Notes: generated by a model not told the origin, from the sequence alone. Positions 33,281 through 42,926 are shown, counted from the first letter of the stretch. The stretch: 55,774 nt of DNA from Bradyrhizobium valentinum (GCF_001440405.1 NZ_LLXX01000170.1:1-55774), one strand, 5' to 3'. Numbers and translations: made by a program.

Positions 33281-33958
33281 TTACCGCGCGCCGAAAATCG
33301 CCGAGCCGACACGCACATGCGTGGCGCCGAGCAGGATCGCAACCGCAAAGTCGGCGCTCATGCCCATCGACAGATTTTTCAGCCCGTTGCGTGCGGCGAT
33401 CTTGGCGGTCAATGCAAAATGCGGCGCCGGCGCCTCGTTGACCGGCGGGATGCACATCAAGCCAGAAATAACCAGACGGTATTTGTCGCGGCAACTCGCG
33501 ATGAAGGCGTCGGCCTCGCCGGGCGCGATACCGGCCTTCTGCGGCTCCTCGCCGGTGTTCACTTGAATGAACAATTCCGGCCGTTTGTTCTGCGAATTGA
33601 TTTCCTTGGCCAGCGCTTCGCATATGCTGGGACGATCGACCGAATGGATGGCGTCGAATAGCGCGACCGCTTCCTTCGCCTTGTTGGATTGCAGCGGCCC
33701 GATCAGGTGCAGCGCGATCCCGGGATGGGCCGAGACCAATGCCGGCCATTTCGCCTTGGCCTCCTGCACGCGATTTTCGCCGAACACGCGCTGTCCGGCA
33801 TCGATGACGGGCGAAATGGCTGTGGCGTCGAACGTCTTCGACACAGCGATCAGCGTCACTGATGCGCGCTCGCGGTGCGCCTCCTTGCACGCGCGCGCGA
33901 TGTCCTGCTCCACTTGAGCCAGACCGTTTGGTAAAGACTTGGTTAGCGGCGTCGCCAT
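33281..33958 (-). CDS. YggS family pyridoxal phosphate homeostasis protein
   Basis: PLP-binding protein of the YggS/PLPBP family, 225 aa, with the alanine-racemase-like barrel fold. It binds PLP on K41 (LIAVSKTF) and has GENRVQEA, HLIGPLQSNKAKEA, and C-terminal LSMGMSADFAVAILLGATHV then RVGSAIFG. It balances PLP and has no known catalytic activity. It is divergent from the diguanylate cyclase gene; no division-gene cluster is present, unlike in many Gram-positive bacteria. Confidence 0.93.
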   Translation of the reverse strand: MATPLTKSLPNGLAQVEQDIARACKEAHRERASVTLIAVSKTFDATAISPVIDAGQRVFGENRVQEAKAKWPALVSAHPGIALHLIGPLQSNKAKEAVALFDAIHSVDRPSICEALAKEINSQNKRPELFIQVNTGEEPQKAGIAPGEADAFIASCRDKYRLVISGLMCIPPVNEAPAPHFALTAKIAARNGLKNLSMGMSADFAVAILLGATHVRVGSAIFGAR

Positions 33959-34076
33959 CTCTCTCGCTTCATGTCGTATTTGGGCCCGCAGATTTTACGG
34001 CATTTCCTCGAATTTTACCAAGTTCGGGAAAGGCTTTTTGAAACCTTCGCTCTAGCTTGCGGCGTGGGGGGCAGGG

Positions 34077-35768
34077 ATGTCTGGCGTTATTTTCAGCCGC
34101 AACCGCATCAAACTCAAGAAGCTTCTGGGAATCCGCGCTCGGCTTGCGATGCTCGCCGTGATGCTGGTGGCCCCCTTGATGCTCGAGCGCGTCCGCTCGC
34201 TCGAAGACGCGCGCGCCAAGCAGATCACGATCGCTTCGGAAGAATACGCCAACATTACCCATCACAGCGCCGAGCACCAGCGCGAGGTGATCTCCTCCGT
34301 CGAGACGATGCTGAAATCGGCTGCCTACATCCGTGCCTCCAGCGGCATCGGACGGAGCTGCGAAATCCTGCGCGCCAGCCTGCCCGCCAACCTGCCCTGG
34401 ATCCGCAGCATCATGCTCGTGAGCAAGGAAGGCGTGGTGCAGTGTTCCACTCTGAACGTTCAGGTCGGCCTCAATATTGGCGATCGCGAATATTTCAGGA
34501 AGGCGCAGGAAACCCGCGATTTCATTTTCAGCGACTATCTGTTCGGCAGGGTCAGTAATCGGCCGATCATGATGGCGGCCTATCCGGTCTCGGCGATCAA
34601 TCCCGAGGAAGATTCCGTGGCGGTCGCCGGCATCAATCTCGATTGGCTGTCGAAGATCATGGCCAACCTCGGCGGACGGCCGGGCATTTCAGCGCTGTTG
34701 ATTGACAGCACCGGCGTCGTGCTGGCCGCACCGCCGGACCAGGCCAGCATGATCGGCCGGCCGCTCGACAACGTCCCGCTGCTGTCGGCCATCACCTACA
34801 AAGCGCTAAGTTCCAACTCCGATACGGGCTCGATTTCCTTCACCACCACCGACAGCTCCAAGCGCACCGTCAGTTTCGCACGTATTCCCGGGACGCAATC
34901 GCGCCTGATCGTCAGCATCGACGAGGACAGGGTGACGGCCGCGATCAATCGCGACATCCGCACCGCCTATCTGCAACTCGGACTCGTCTGCCTGTTCGTG
35001 CTGCTCGGGGCACTGATCGGGGCCGAGAAGCTCATCATCAATCCGATCGAGGTCATGACAGGCATGGCCAAGCGGTTCGGCGAAGGCGACTGGTCGGCGC
35101 GCGTCTCGCACAGCCGGCTGCCGTCGGAATTCATGCCGCTTGCCCGCGCCTTCAACGCGATGGCCGCCCAGCTCAGCCAGCGCGAGCGCGAGCTGGTCGC
35201 GACCAATGACCGGCTCACCGTGATGGCCTCGATCGACATGCTCTCTGGCCTCGCCAATCGCCGCGGCTTCCAAAGCCGGCTCGATTTCGAGTGGATGAAA
35301 GCGCAGCAATATCGTTGCGAGCTGTCGCTGTTGATGATCGATGTCGATCACTTCAAGCTTTACAACGACACCTATGGCCACCCCGAGGGCGACGCCTGCC
35401 TCACCCGGATCGGCGAAACGCTGGCCGGCATCGCTGCCGACACAATGGGCTTTGCCGGCCGCTATGGCGGCGAGGAATTCTGCCTCTTGCTGCCGAACAC
35501 CAGCGCGCAGAAGGCACTCGAGATCGGCGAAACCGTGCGCGCGACCATTCAGGGCCTCCGCCTGCCGCACATCACCTCCAGCTACTGCACCGTCACCGTT
35601 AGCGTCGGCGTGGCCGCGACACTTCCGAGCGACACACAAACCCCCGGCGAGCTGATCGAGGCGGCCGATGCCGCCCTCTACGCCGCCAAACACCGCGGCC
35701 GCAACACCGTCGTCGAGCACGGTTTTGCCAAGCTGGTGGACGAGGTCGGGATGGCCATGGCGGGGTGA
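34077..35768 (+). CDS. membrane diguanylate cyclase with extracytoplasmic sensor and HAMP
   Basis: Signalling enzyme of 563 aa that makes cyclic-di-GMP. A helix at about 22-38 precedes a periplasmic dCache-like sensor (40-300), which includes GLNIGDREYFRKAQETRDF. A second helix is at about 302-322, followed by HAMP (PIEVMTGMAKRFGEGDWSAR) and a GGDEF domain. The active-site motif is GGEEF (464-468), which is functional in the family. The four residues before it are AGRY and the fifth is F, so the RxxD inhibitory site is missing and product feedback is not expected. The ligand is unknown. Confidence 0.9.
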   Translation: MSGVIFSRNRIKLKKLLGIRARLAMLAVMLVAPLMLERVRSLEDARAKQITIASEEYANITHHSAEHQREVISSVETMLKSAAYIRASSGIGRSCEILRASLPANLPWIRSIMLVSKEGVVQCSTLNVQVGLNIGDREYFRKAQETRDFIFSDYLFGRVSNRPIMMAAYPVSAINPEEDSVAVAGINLDWLSKIMANLGGRPGISALLIDSTGVVLAAPPDQASMIGRPLDNVPLLSAITYKALSSNSDTGSISFTTTDSSKRTVSFARIPGTQSRLIVSIDEDRVTAAINRDIRTAYLQLGLVCLFVLLGALIGAEKLIINPIEVMTGMAKRFGEGDWSARVSHSRLPSEFMPLARAFNAMAAQLSQRERELVATNDRLTVMASIDMLSGLANRRGFQSRLDFEWMKAQQYRCELSLLMIDVDHFKLYNDTYGHPEGDACLTRIGETLAGIAADTMGFAGRYGGEEFCLLLPNTSAQKALEIGETVRATIQGLRLPHITSSYCTVTVSVGVAATLPSDTQTPGELIEAADAALYAAKHRGRNTVVEHGFAKLVDEVGMAMAG

Positions 35769-35900
35769 TCGCTACCACCCTCGCCCACCTGCCAAATGGC
35801 CGTTCCGCATCTCCAAGCCGTTGACCCCGCCGCCGCTTTTGTGGCCTAGTCCGCCGTCCTCTGGACCGGACCCGAATCCACAAAAAGCCCTTAAGATTCC

Positions 35901-38525
35901 ATGACCTCCGAACGTTACAACGCCCGTGATTCCGAGCCGCGCTGGCAACGCCAGTGGGACGAAAAGGCGATCTTCGCCTCCAAAAACGACGATCCGCGGC
36001 CGAAATATTACGTGCTCGAGATGTTCCCCTACCCGTCCGGGCGCATCCATATCGGGCATGTCCGCAATTATACGCTTGGCGATGTGCTGGCGCGGTTCAT
36101 GCGCGCCAAGGGGTTCAACGTCCTGCACCCGATGGGCTGGGACGCTTTCGGGCTGCCGGCCGAGAACGCCGCGATCGAGCGCAAGGTCGCGCCCAAGGCC
36201 TGGACCTACGACAACATCGCCGCGATGAAGAAGCAGTTGCGGTCGATCGGGCTGTCGCTCGACTGGAACAGGGAATTCGCGACCTGCGATCCCAGCTACT
36301 ACAAGCATCAGCAGAAGATGTTCCTGGACTTCCTGCGCGCGGGCCTGGCTGAGCGCGAGAAGCGCAAGATCAACTGGGATCCGGTCGACATGACCGTGCT
36401 CGCCAACGAGCAGGTGATCGACGGCCGCGGCTGGCGCTCCGGCGCCGTCGTCGAGCAGCGCGAGATGAACCAGTGGGTCTTCAAGATCACGAAGTACTCG
36501 CAGGAGCTGCTGGACGCGCTTGATAGCCTGGACCGCTGGCCCGACAAGGTCCGGCTGATGCAGCGCAATTGGATCGGCCGCTCCGAAGGCTTGCTGATCC
36601 GCTTTGCGCTGGACCCGGCCACGACGCCGGCGGGCGAATCTGAATTGAAGATTTTCACCACGCGGCCCGACACGCTGTTCGGCGCCAAGTTCATGGCGAT
36701 CTCGGCGGATCATCCGTTGGCTCAGGCCGCGGCTGCGAAGAATCCAAAACTCGCCGAGTTCATCGCGGACGTGAAAAAGATCGGCACCGCACAGGAGATC
36801 ATCGACACCGCCGAGAAGCAGGGCTTTGATACCGGCATCAAGGCCGTTCACCCGTTCGATCCGAACTGGAAGTTGCCGGTGTACGTCGCGAACTTCGTGC
36901 TGATGGAATACGGCACCGGCGCCATCTTCGGCTGCCCGGCGCACGACCAGCGCGACCTCGACTTCGTCAACAAGTACAATCTCGGCAATACGCCGGTGGT
37001 CTGCCCCGAGGGCCAGGACCCGAAGGCGTTTGTCATCACGGACACCGCCTATGATGGCGACGGCCGCATGATCAATTCCCGCTTCCTGGATGGCTTGACC
37101 ATCGAGCAGGCCAAGGAGGAGATTGCGAAGCGCCTGGAAAAGGAAATGCGTGGCAACGCGCCGGTCGGCGAGCGCCAAGTAAACTTCCGCCTGCGCGATT
37201 GGGGCATTTCGCGTCAGCGCTATTGGGGCTGCCCGATCCCGGTGATCCACTGCCCGAAATGCGACGTGGTGCCGGTGCCCGACTCCGATCTGCCGGTGAC
37301 GCTGCCGGAGGATGCCACCTTCGACAAGCCCGGCAACGCGCTCGACCATCACCCGACCTGGAAGCACGTCACCTGCCCAAAATGCGGGGCTAAGGCCCAG
37401 CGCGAAACCGACACCATGGACACTTTCGTGGATTCGTCCTGGTACTTTGCGCGCTTCACCGATCCCTGGAACGAGAAAGCGCCGACCACGCCTGATGTGG
37501 CCAACCGCATGATGCCGGTCGATCAGTATATCGGCGGCGTCGAGCACGCGATCCTGCATTTGCTCTATAGCCGCTTCTTCACCCGCGCGATGAAGGCCAC
37601 CGGTCATATCGGCATGGACGAGCCGTTCGCCGGCATGTTCACGCAAGGCATGGTGGTGCACGAGACCTATCAGAGGGCCGACGGCACCTATGTCACGCCG
37701 GCCGAGGTGAAGGTCGAAGCGATCGGCGGAGAACGCCGCGCCACCATGATCTATGGCGGCGAAGAAGTCTCGATCGGGCCGATCGAGAAGATGTCGAAGT
37801 CGAAGAAGAACACCGTCGACCCTGACGACATTATCGCGACCTATGGCGCCGACGTCGCGCGCTGGTTCATGCTGTCGGATTCGCCGCCCGACCGCGACGT
37901 GATCTGGAGCGACGAGCGCGTGCAGGGCGCCTCGCGCTTCGTGCAGCGGCTGTGGCGGCTGGTAAACGAATCCGCGGAGATCGCGAAATCGGCGCCCCCG
38001 GCCCGGCCGGCCTCGTTCGGCGCGGATGCGCTTGCCTTGCGAAAAGCGGCCCATGGCGCGCTGGACAAGGTGTCGTCCGGGATCGAGCGGCTGCATTTCA
38101 ACGTCTGCCTCGCCCATATCAGAGAATTCACCAACGCACTGGCCGAGGTGCTGGGCCGCGGGGGCAAGCCGGCGCCGGACGTTGCCTGGGCGGTCCGGGA
38201 GGCCTCGGTCATCCTGGTTCAGTTATTCGCTCCGATGATGCCGCACCTGGCCGAGGAGTGCTGGCAGGTTCTGGGGCAGTCCGGGCTGATTTCGGAGGCC
38301 AACTGGCCCCAAATCGAACGCGATTTGCTGGTTGAAGACACCGTCACGCTGGTGGTCCAGGTCAACGGCAAGAAGCGGGGTGATGTTACCGTGCCACGGG
38401 TCGCCCAAAATCCGGAAATTGAGGCTGCCGTTTTGGCGCTCGATGCGGTAAAGGTCGCTCTCGGCGGCAAGGCCGTCCGCAAGGTAATCGTTGTTCCCAT
38501 GAGGATCGTGAATGTCGTTGGCTAG
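35901..38525 (+). CDS. leuS: leucyl-tRNA synthetase
   Basis: Class Ia aminoacyl-tRNA synthetase, 874 aa. It has HIGH (50-53 in PSGRIHIGHVRNY), the CP1 editing domain with TTRPDTLFGAKFMAISADHP and YGTGAIFGCPAHDQRD, zinc-type CxxC pairs (HCPKCDV; TCPKCGA), and KMSKS (630-634). The anticodon-binding and C-terminal domains are complete. It charges tRNA-Leu and removes misacylated products. The gene overlaps the next one, lptE, by 14 bp, an order shared by many alphaproteobacteria. Confidence 0.98.
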   Translation: MTSERYNARDSEPRWQRQWDEKAIFASKNDDPRPKYYVLEMFPYPSGRIHIGHVRNYTLGDVLARFMRAKGFNVLHPMGWDAFGLPAENAAIERKVAPKAWTYDNIAAMKKQLRSIGLSLDWNREFATCDPSYYKHQQKMFLDFLRAGLAEREKRKINWDPVDMTVLANEQVIDGRGWRSGAVVEQREMNQWVFKITKYSQELLDALDSLDRWPDKVRLMQRNWIGRSEGLLIRFALDPATTPAGESELKIFTTRPDTLFGAKFMAISADHPLAQAAAAKNPKLAEFIADVKKIGTAQEIIDTAEKQGFDTGIKAVHPFDPNWKLPVYVANFVLMEYGTGAIFGCPAHDQRDLDFVNKYNLGNTPVVCPEGQDPKAFVITDTAYDGDGRMINSRFLDGLTIEQAKEEIAKRLEKEMRGNAPVGERQVNFRLRDWGISRQRYWGCPIPVIHCPKCDVVPVPDSDLPVTLPEDATFDKPGNALDHHPTWKHVTCPKCGAKAQRETDTMDTFVDSSWYFARFTDPWNEKAPTTPDVANRMMPVDQYIGGVEHAILHLLYSRFFTRAMKATGHIGMDEPFAGMFTQGMVVHETYQRADGTYVTPAEVKVEAIGGERRATMIYGGEEVSIGPIEKMSKSKKNTVDPDDIIATYGADVARWFMLSDSPPDRDVIWSDERVQGASRFVQRLWRLVNESAEIAKSAPPARPASFGADALALRKAAHGALDKVSSGIERLHFNVCLAHIREFTNALAEVLGRGGKPAPDVAWAVREASVILVQLFAPMMPHLAEECWQVLGQSGLISEANWPQIERDLLVEDTVTLVVQVNGKKRGDVTVPRVAQNPEIEAAVLALDAVKVALGGKAVRKVIVVPMRIVNVVG

Positions 38526-39063
38526 GACCCGGATCGCTGTCCGGCTCATCGCCGTCGCCGCTCTGGCGGCGCTCACGGCCGGCTGTTTCCAGCCAATGTA
38601 CGCCGAACGTAACGACGGCAAGCCTGGCCTGCGCGAAAAGCTGATGGGCGTTGAAATTCCGCCGGTCGATAAGCCAAATGCTTCCCGCGAAGCAAGGATC
38701 CAGGTGGAGATCCGCAACGCGCTGGCGTTCAAGCTTTACGGCAATGCCACCGGCATGCCGCCGACCCATCGGCTGGTGCTGCGCTTCAACACCACCCGCA
38801 GCTCGCTGATGATCGATCCCACCACCGCGCTGCCCTCCAGCGAGAACTACGGCATCGACGCGCAGTACAATCTGATCGATCTCGCCACCAACAAGTCGGT
38901 CATGACGGGCACGACTTTCTCCCGCGTGTCCTATGACATCCCCGGCCAGTTGCAGCGCTTCGCTCGCGCCCGGGCCTTCCGCGACGCCGAAGATCGCGCC
39001 GCGCAGGAGATTGCGGAAAACATCCAGACCCGGCTGGCTTCCTACTTCTACGCCGGCACCTGA
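38512..39063 (+). CDS. lptE: LPS-assembly lipoprotein LptE
   Basis: Outer-membrane lipoprotein of 183 aa that plugs and helps fold LptD for LPS export. The lipobox LTAG-C places the lipidated cysteine at residue 25 after a hydrophobic signal. The body is a short beta/alpha fold with RIQVEIRNALAFKLYG and YNLIDLATNKSVMTG, as in the LptE (RlpB) family. The start overlaps leuS by 14 bp, so translation is probably coupled. Confidence 0.88.
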   Translation: MSLARTRIAVRLIAVAALAALTAGCFQPMYAERNDGKPGLREKLMGVEIPPVDKPNASREARIQVEIRNALAFKLYGNATGMPPTHRLVLRFNTTRSSLMIDPTTALPSSENYGIDAQYNLIDLATNKSVMTGTTFSRVSYDIPGQLQRFARARAFRDAEDRAAQEIAENIQTRLASYFYAGT

Positions 39064-39068
39064 TCCCG

Positions 39069-40097
39069 TTGGTCGCGCTCCGCGGAAAAGACATCGACGC
39101 TTTTCTTGCCCGGCCCGACCCCGGCCGCCCGATCATCCTGCTTTACGGTCCGGATGCCGGCCTGGTCCGCGAGCGTGCCGATGCGCTAATGGCGTCCGCC
39201 GTCGACGATCCCAACGATCCCTTCTCGCTGGTGCGATTGGACGGCGACGAGCTGTCGGCCGAACCGTCGCGGCTGGTCGATGAGGCCATGACGATACCGA
39301 TGTTCGGCGGCCGCCGCGCCATTCGCGTGCGCGCCGGCTCGCGCAATTTCGCTGGCGGTATCGATACGCTGGCCGATACGCCGGTGAAGGATTGCCGCAT
39401 TGTGATCGAGGCCGGCGAGTTGCGGCCGGAATCGCCGCTGCGCAAGGCCTGCGAGCGCGCCAAGACCGCGGTCGCCATCGCCTGCTATCCCGACACCGAG
39501 CGTGACCTCGCCAGATTGATCGACGAGGAATTGCGGACTTCCAATTTGCGCATCGCCTCGGATGCCCGCGCGGTGCTGATGTCGTTGCTCGGCGGCGACC
39601 GCCAGGCTTCGCGCAACGAGCTTCGCAAGCTGGCACTCTACGCCCACGGCAAGGGCGAGATCGCGCTCGATGATGTCATGACCGTCGTGTCTGACGCGTC
39701 CGAACTGAAGCTCGACCCGATCGTGGACGGTGCCTTTGCGGGCAAGCCGGATCTGGTCGAAAGCGAATTTGCGAAGGCCATGGTCGCCGGTACCTATCCA
39801 GGCGTGATCATCTCCGCCGCGCAGCGCCAGGCGGCATGGCTGCACAAATCGGCGCTTGCGGTGGCTGAAGGCACGCCGGTCTCGACCCTGCTCGAAAGCG
39901 GCTATCCGCGCCTGCATTTCTCGCGCAAGGGCGCCGTCGAAATCGCGCTGCGCAATTTCAACACGGCACGACTGGCCGCCATCATCGACCAGCTCGGAAC
40001 GGCCGCCCTCGACATGCGCAAACAGGCCTCGCTGGCGTCCGCCATCGGACTACGCACACTGCTCTCGATCGCGGTAAACGCGAAGCGGCGGGGGTAG
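39069..40097 (+). CDS. holA: DNA polymerase III subunit delta
   Basis: Clamp-loader delta subunit, 342 aa, which opens the beta clamp. It has the family opening KDIDAFLARPDPGRPIILLY, GPDAGLVRERADALM, TIPMFGGRRAIRVR and the C-terminal collar helices. The start is TTG at 39069, only 5 bases after the lptE stop; no ATG is available nearby, so a TTG or a mis-set start is possible. Order leuS-lptE-holA is common in Rhizobiales, and the three are probably one operon. Confidence 0.92.
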   Translation: MVALRGKDIDAFLARPDPGRPIILLYGPDAGLVRERADALMASAVDDPNDPFSLVRLDGDELSAEPSRLVDEAMTIPMFGGRRAIRVRAGSRNFAGGIDTLADTPVKDCRIVIEAGELRPESPLRKACERAKTAVAIACYPDTERDLARLIDEELRTSNLRIASDARAVLMSLLGGDRQASRNELRKLALYAHGKGEIALDDVMTVVSDASELKLDPIVDGAFAGKPDLVESEFAKAMVAGTYPGVIISAAQRQAAWLHKSALAVAEGTPVSTLLESGYPRLHFSRKGAVEIALRNFNTARLAAIIDQLGTAALDMRKQASLASAIGLRTLLSIAVNAKRRG

Positions 40098-40181
40098 CTC
40101 TTCTCCCTCGCTCCGCTCTTGCGGCGCGCGCCGGCAACAAAATCGCGAAAACAACCCCATGCAAAGCAGGATGGGGCCGGC

Positions 40182-41069
40182 TTAGCCCCCCTTCGTCAAC
40201 CGCCGCATCACCTCGTCGAGCTGTTCGAGGTTGCGATAGCTGATCTGGACGGAGCCGCCGGGGTCGCGGTGGTTGACGGTCACGGTAAGACCGAGTGCAT
40301 CGCTGACGCGCTTTTCCAGCGCGATCGTGTCGGGATCCTTAACCTTCCCGCCGCCACCGCCCCTCGCCTTTTGCGGCTTGCGTTCCGGGACACCCTCCTC
40401 ATGCGCCAGCGCCTCGGTCTGGCGTACGTTCAACCCCTCCTCGACAATGCGTTTCGCCGCGGCCAGCGGATCGGGCACGCCGATCAGGGCGCGGGCGTGT
40501 CCCGCCGACAATTGGCCATTGGAGATAAAGGCCTGCACCTCCGCCGGCAGCTTCGTCAGCCGCATCATGTTGGCGACATGGCTGCGGCTCTTGCCGACTT
40601 CCCTGGCGATGTCTTCCTGGCTGCGTTTGAATTCGTCGGCCAGCGCGTGATAGCCCTGCGCCTCTTCCATCGCATTGAGGTCTTCGCGCTGCACGTTCTC
40701 GATGATCATGATCTCGAGCGCGTCGCTGTCGCTGACGTCGATCGGAACGATCGGGACTTCGTGCAGGCTGGCGAGTTGCGCGGCGCGCCAGCGCCGTTCG
40801 CCGGCGATGATCTCGTAGCGATCCTGCGCGCCCTTCACCGGACGCACCACGATCGGCTGGATCACGCCGTGCTGCTTGACCGAGGAGGCGAGCTCGCCGA
40901 GTTCGGTATCGGAAAAGGTCCGGCGCGGATTTCGTGGATTGGGCTTGAGGAATTCGATCGGCACCTTGCGCTGGTTGCGCGGCCGTTCGACATGCGCGGC
41001 CTCGCCGCCGACATCCCCGATCAGACTTGCGAGACCACGACCCAGTCGCGAACGCGTTTCGTCGGCCAT
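40182..41069 (-). CDS. parB: chromosome-partitioning protein ParB
   Basis: CTP-dependent DNA clamp that loads at parS, 295 aa. The ParB/Srx CTPase part carries IPIEFLKPNPRNPRRTF, QPIVVRPVKGAQDRYEIIAG and GERRWRAA. The helix-turn-helix reads IAREVGKSRSHVANMMRLTK and LSAGHARALIG. A C-terminal dimer domain ends the protein. The ATG at 41069 gives the typical MADETRSRLGRGLASLIGD opening; the frame from 41198 is longer but covers a repeat. It lies downstream of parA on the same strand. Its targets are the four parS sites at 42.6-45 kb. Confidence 0.97.
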   Translation of the reverse strand: MADETRSRLGRGLASLIGDVGGEAAHVERPRNQRKVPIEFLKPNPRNPRRTFSDTELGELASSVKQHGVIQPIVVRPVKGAQDRYEIIAGERRWRAAQLASLHEVPIVPIDVSDSDALEIMIIENVQREDLNAMEEAQGYHALADEFKRSQEDIAREVGKSRSHVANMMRLTKLPAEVQAFISNGQLSAGHARALIGVPDPLAAAKRIVEEGLNVRQTEALAHEEGVPERKPQKARGGGGGKVKDPDTIALEKRVSDALGLTVTVNHRDPGGSVQISYRNLEQLDEVMRRLTKGG

Positions 41070-41128
41070 CGCCGCCAACTCCCTAGGATTCACTTCAGTA
41101 CTCCGGAATTGAAACTTTTGTCTTTGCC

Positions 41129-41208
41129 GTAGGATGGGTAGAGCGAAGCGAAACCCATCATCTTCGTCGCGCATCGTGATGGGTATCGCTGCGCTCAACC
41201 CATCCTAC
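41129..41208. repeat. dispersed palindrome, GTAGGATGGGT arms
   Basis: GTAGGATGGGT (41129-41139) and ACCCATCCTAC (41198-41208) are exact inverted copies. Next to them AGAGCGAAGCGAAACCCATC and GATGGGTATCGCTGCGCTCA continue the pairing imperfectly, making a long double hairpin. This element is widespread in many proteobacteria. It fills the gap between parA and parB, so the two genes are not tightly spaced. Confidence 0.8.
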
Positions 41209-41215
41209 ATTTCGT

Positions 41216-42067
41216 TCAATGCGTTCTCAGCTCGCGCTCGCGCTGGATCACTTCCGTCGCCAGCTTCAGATACGCTTCGCTGCCGACGCATTTGAGATCG
41301 TAGACCAGCACCGGCTTGCCGTAGGACGGCGCCTCGGAGATGCGCACGTTGCGGGGGATCATGGTGTCGTAGACCTTGCCGCCCATGAACTGCCGTACGT
41401 CGGCGACGACCTGGTTCGACAGGTTGTTGCGCGAGTCGAACATCGTCAGCACGATGCCGTGGATCGACAGGTTCGGATTGAGCGTCGAGCGCACCTGCTC
41501 CACCGTCTGCAGCAATTGCGACAGACCTTCGAGCGCGAAGAACTCGCATTGCAGCGGCACCAGGATCGCGTCGGATGCCGCCATCGCGTTGACCGTGAGA
41601 AGATTCAGCGACGGCGGGCAATCGATCAGCACATAGGTGTAATCGGTGTCCGGCGCAGCGTTCTTGTTCAGCGCGGCGATCGCATCGCGCAGGCGGAATG
41701 CGCGGCCGGGCGTCGTGCCGAGTTCGAGCTCGAGGCCCGACAGATCCATGGTCGAGGAGGCGATGTGCAGCCGCGGCACCGCGGTGGCAACCACTGCGTC
41801 ACGCAACGGCGCTTCGCCGATCAGCACGTCGTAGGTCGAGCAGTTGCGGTTACGGCGATCGATGCCGAGACCCGTAGAGGCATTGCCCTGCGGATCGAGA
41901 TCGACGATCAGGACTCGCTCGCCAATCGCGGCGAGTGCGGTGCCCAGATTGATCGCTGTGGTGGTCTTGCCGACGCCGCCCTTCTGGTTCGCGAGCGACA
42001 GGATGCGTGGATGCGGCGGTGGAGTAGGATCCCTATCTTCTTGATATAATTGATCTAATTCGCTCAT
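41216..42067 (-). CDS. parA: chromosome-partitioning ATPase ParA
   Basis: Walker-type partition ATPase, 283 aa. The deviant Walker A is KGGVGKTTT in LSLANQKGGVGKTTTAINLG, followed by VLIVDLDPQGNAS and YVLIDCPPSLNLLTVNA. It drives segregation of the origin by interacting with ParB bound at parS. The start overlaps the rsmG stop by 4 bp (ATGA), so rsmG-parA are translationally coupled. Order rsmG-parA-parB is the usual alphaproteobacterial one. Confidence 0.97.
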   Translation of the reverse strand: MSELDQLYQEDRDPTPPPHPRILSLANQKGGVGKTTTAINLGTALAAIGERVLIVDLDPQGNASTGLGIDRRNRNCSTYDVLIGEAPLRDAVVATAVPRLHIASSTMDLSGLELELGTTPGRAFRLRDAIAALNKNAAPDTDYTYVLIDCPPSLNLLTVNAMAASDAILVPLQCEFFALEGLSQLLQTVEQVRSTLNPNLSIHGIVLTMFDSRNNLSNQVVADVRQFMGGKVYDTMIPRNVRISEAPSYGKPVLVYDLKCVGSEAYLKLATEVIQRERELRTH

Positions 42068-42777
42068 GCCCGATCGCCATGTGTGATCGCGGAGGGGTTG
42101 CGCCGCTCGATCCGATCGAGTTCGACGATCCAGCCGTGCCCGCCCGTGCGGCTGGAATGGAGTCGCGGTTCAATATTCCAATATTTAGTGGCTTCAGTCA
42201 ATTCAGCCTCTACATCTTGGCCCTTAAGAAACAGCGCCTTAGCACCACTCCTTACAAACGGTTCCGCGAAACCGACAAGCTGATGTAACGGAGCCAGCGC
42301 CCGCGCAGTGATGCAATCGACGCGGCTGCCGATTCTATCCACAATATCCCCTATCCCCGCCAAATGCACGGTCGCGGTCGCAGAAGTTATGCGGACTGCC
42401 TCGCGCAGGAAGGCTGCTTTCTTGGCATTGCGCTCGACCAAATGGACGTTGGCGCCCGGCGTCTCGGCCAACGCACAGGCGAGCACCACGCCCGGGAAGC
42501 CTCCGCCGCTGCCAAGATCAACCCAAATCTTCGCGGAGGAGGCAAGATCTAGGAGCTGAAGCGAATCGGCAACGTGTCGGGTCCAGAGATGCGAAAGCGT
42601 CGATGGCGCGACGAGATTGGTTTTGGCCTGCCACTCCACGAGGAGACTAACGTAGCGATCGAGCCGCGCCTCTGTTTCACGTGAAACGGGGGTGAGAGCC
42701 AACGCCGCTGCTTTGTCGTTTGCAGAGGGAAGAGCTACGGATTGGACTTTGCCCATATCTGGAATGCTGCCTGCCAT
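42064..42777 (-). CDS. rsmG: 16S rRNA (guanine-N7) methyltransferase RsmG
   Basis: Methylates G527 of 16S rRNA, 237 aa. The SAM-binding motif is WVDLGSGGGFPGVVLA; HLVERNAKKAAFLREAVR and ITARALAPLHQLVGFAEPF are typical. The start may be 42777 or the in-frame ATG at 42756. The codons for PVSRET (part of the N-terminal region) embed a parS sequence (42673-42688), a known feature in alphaproteobacterial rsmG. Loss of this gene gives low-level streptomycin resistance in other bacteria. Confidence 0.95.
   Translation of the reverse strand: MAGSIPDMGKVQSVALPSANDKAAALALTPVSRETEARLDRYVSLLVEWQAKTNLVAPSTLSHLWTRHVADSLQLLDLASSAKIWVDLGSGGGFPGVVLACALAETPGANVHLVERNAKKAAFLREAVRITSATATVHLAGIGDIVDRIGSRVDCITARALAPLHQLVGFAEPFVRSGAKALFLKGQDVEAELTEATKYWNIEPRLHSSRTGGHGWIVELDRIERRNPSAITHGDRA
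42673..42688. promoter_or_regulatory. parS site 1 (inside rsmG)
   Basis: TGTTTCACGTGAAACG matches the 16-bp parS consensus TGTTTCACGTGAAACA at 15 of 16 positions. It lies inside the rsmG coding sequence and encodes the VSRET residues. It is a predicted ParB loading site. Confidence 0.85.
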
Positions 42778-42781
42778 CAGC

Positions 42782-42904
42782 CGTCATTGCGAGCCACCCG
42801 GTCGGCGCGAAGCGCCGCCGGATGACAGGCTCCGCGAAGCAATCCCCTCGCGGCAAAAAGGGGGAGGATGTATTGCTTCGTCGCTTGCGCTCCTCGCAAT
42901 GACG
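42782..42904. repeat. dispersed palindrome, CGTCATTGCGAG arms
   Basis: CGTCATTGCGAG (42782-42793) and CTCGCAATGACG (42893-42904) are exact inverted copies. The centre carries further partly paired wording (AGGCTCCGCGAAGCAAT). It is a common Bradyrhizobium-type element in the rsmG-mnmG gap, beside parS site 2. Confidence 0.78.
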
Positions 42905-42926
42905 ATCGCCTTGATTCGCCCTGCCC

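Noticed and set aside
35769..35900. T-box or leucine leader before leuS
   Set aside because: No T-box sequence, leader peptide with Leu run or terminator/antiterminator pair is visible.
35772..38117. 781-codon open frame antisense to leuS
   Set aside because: It is a codon-bias shadow of leuS; low-complexity composition, no motifs.
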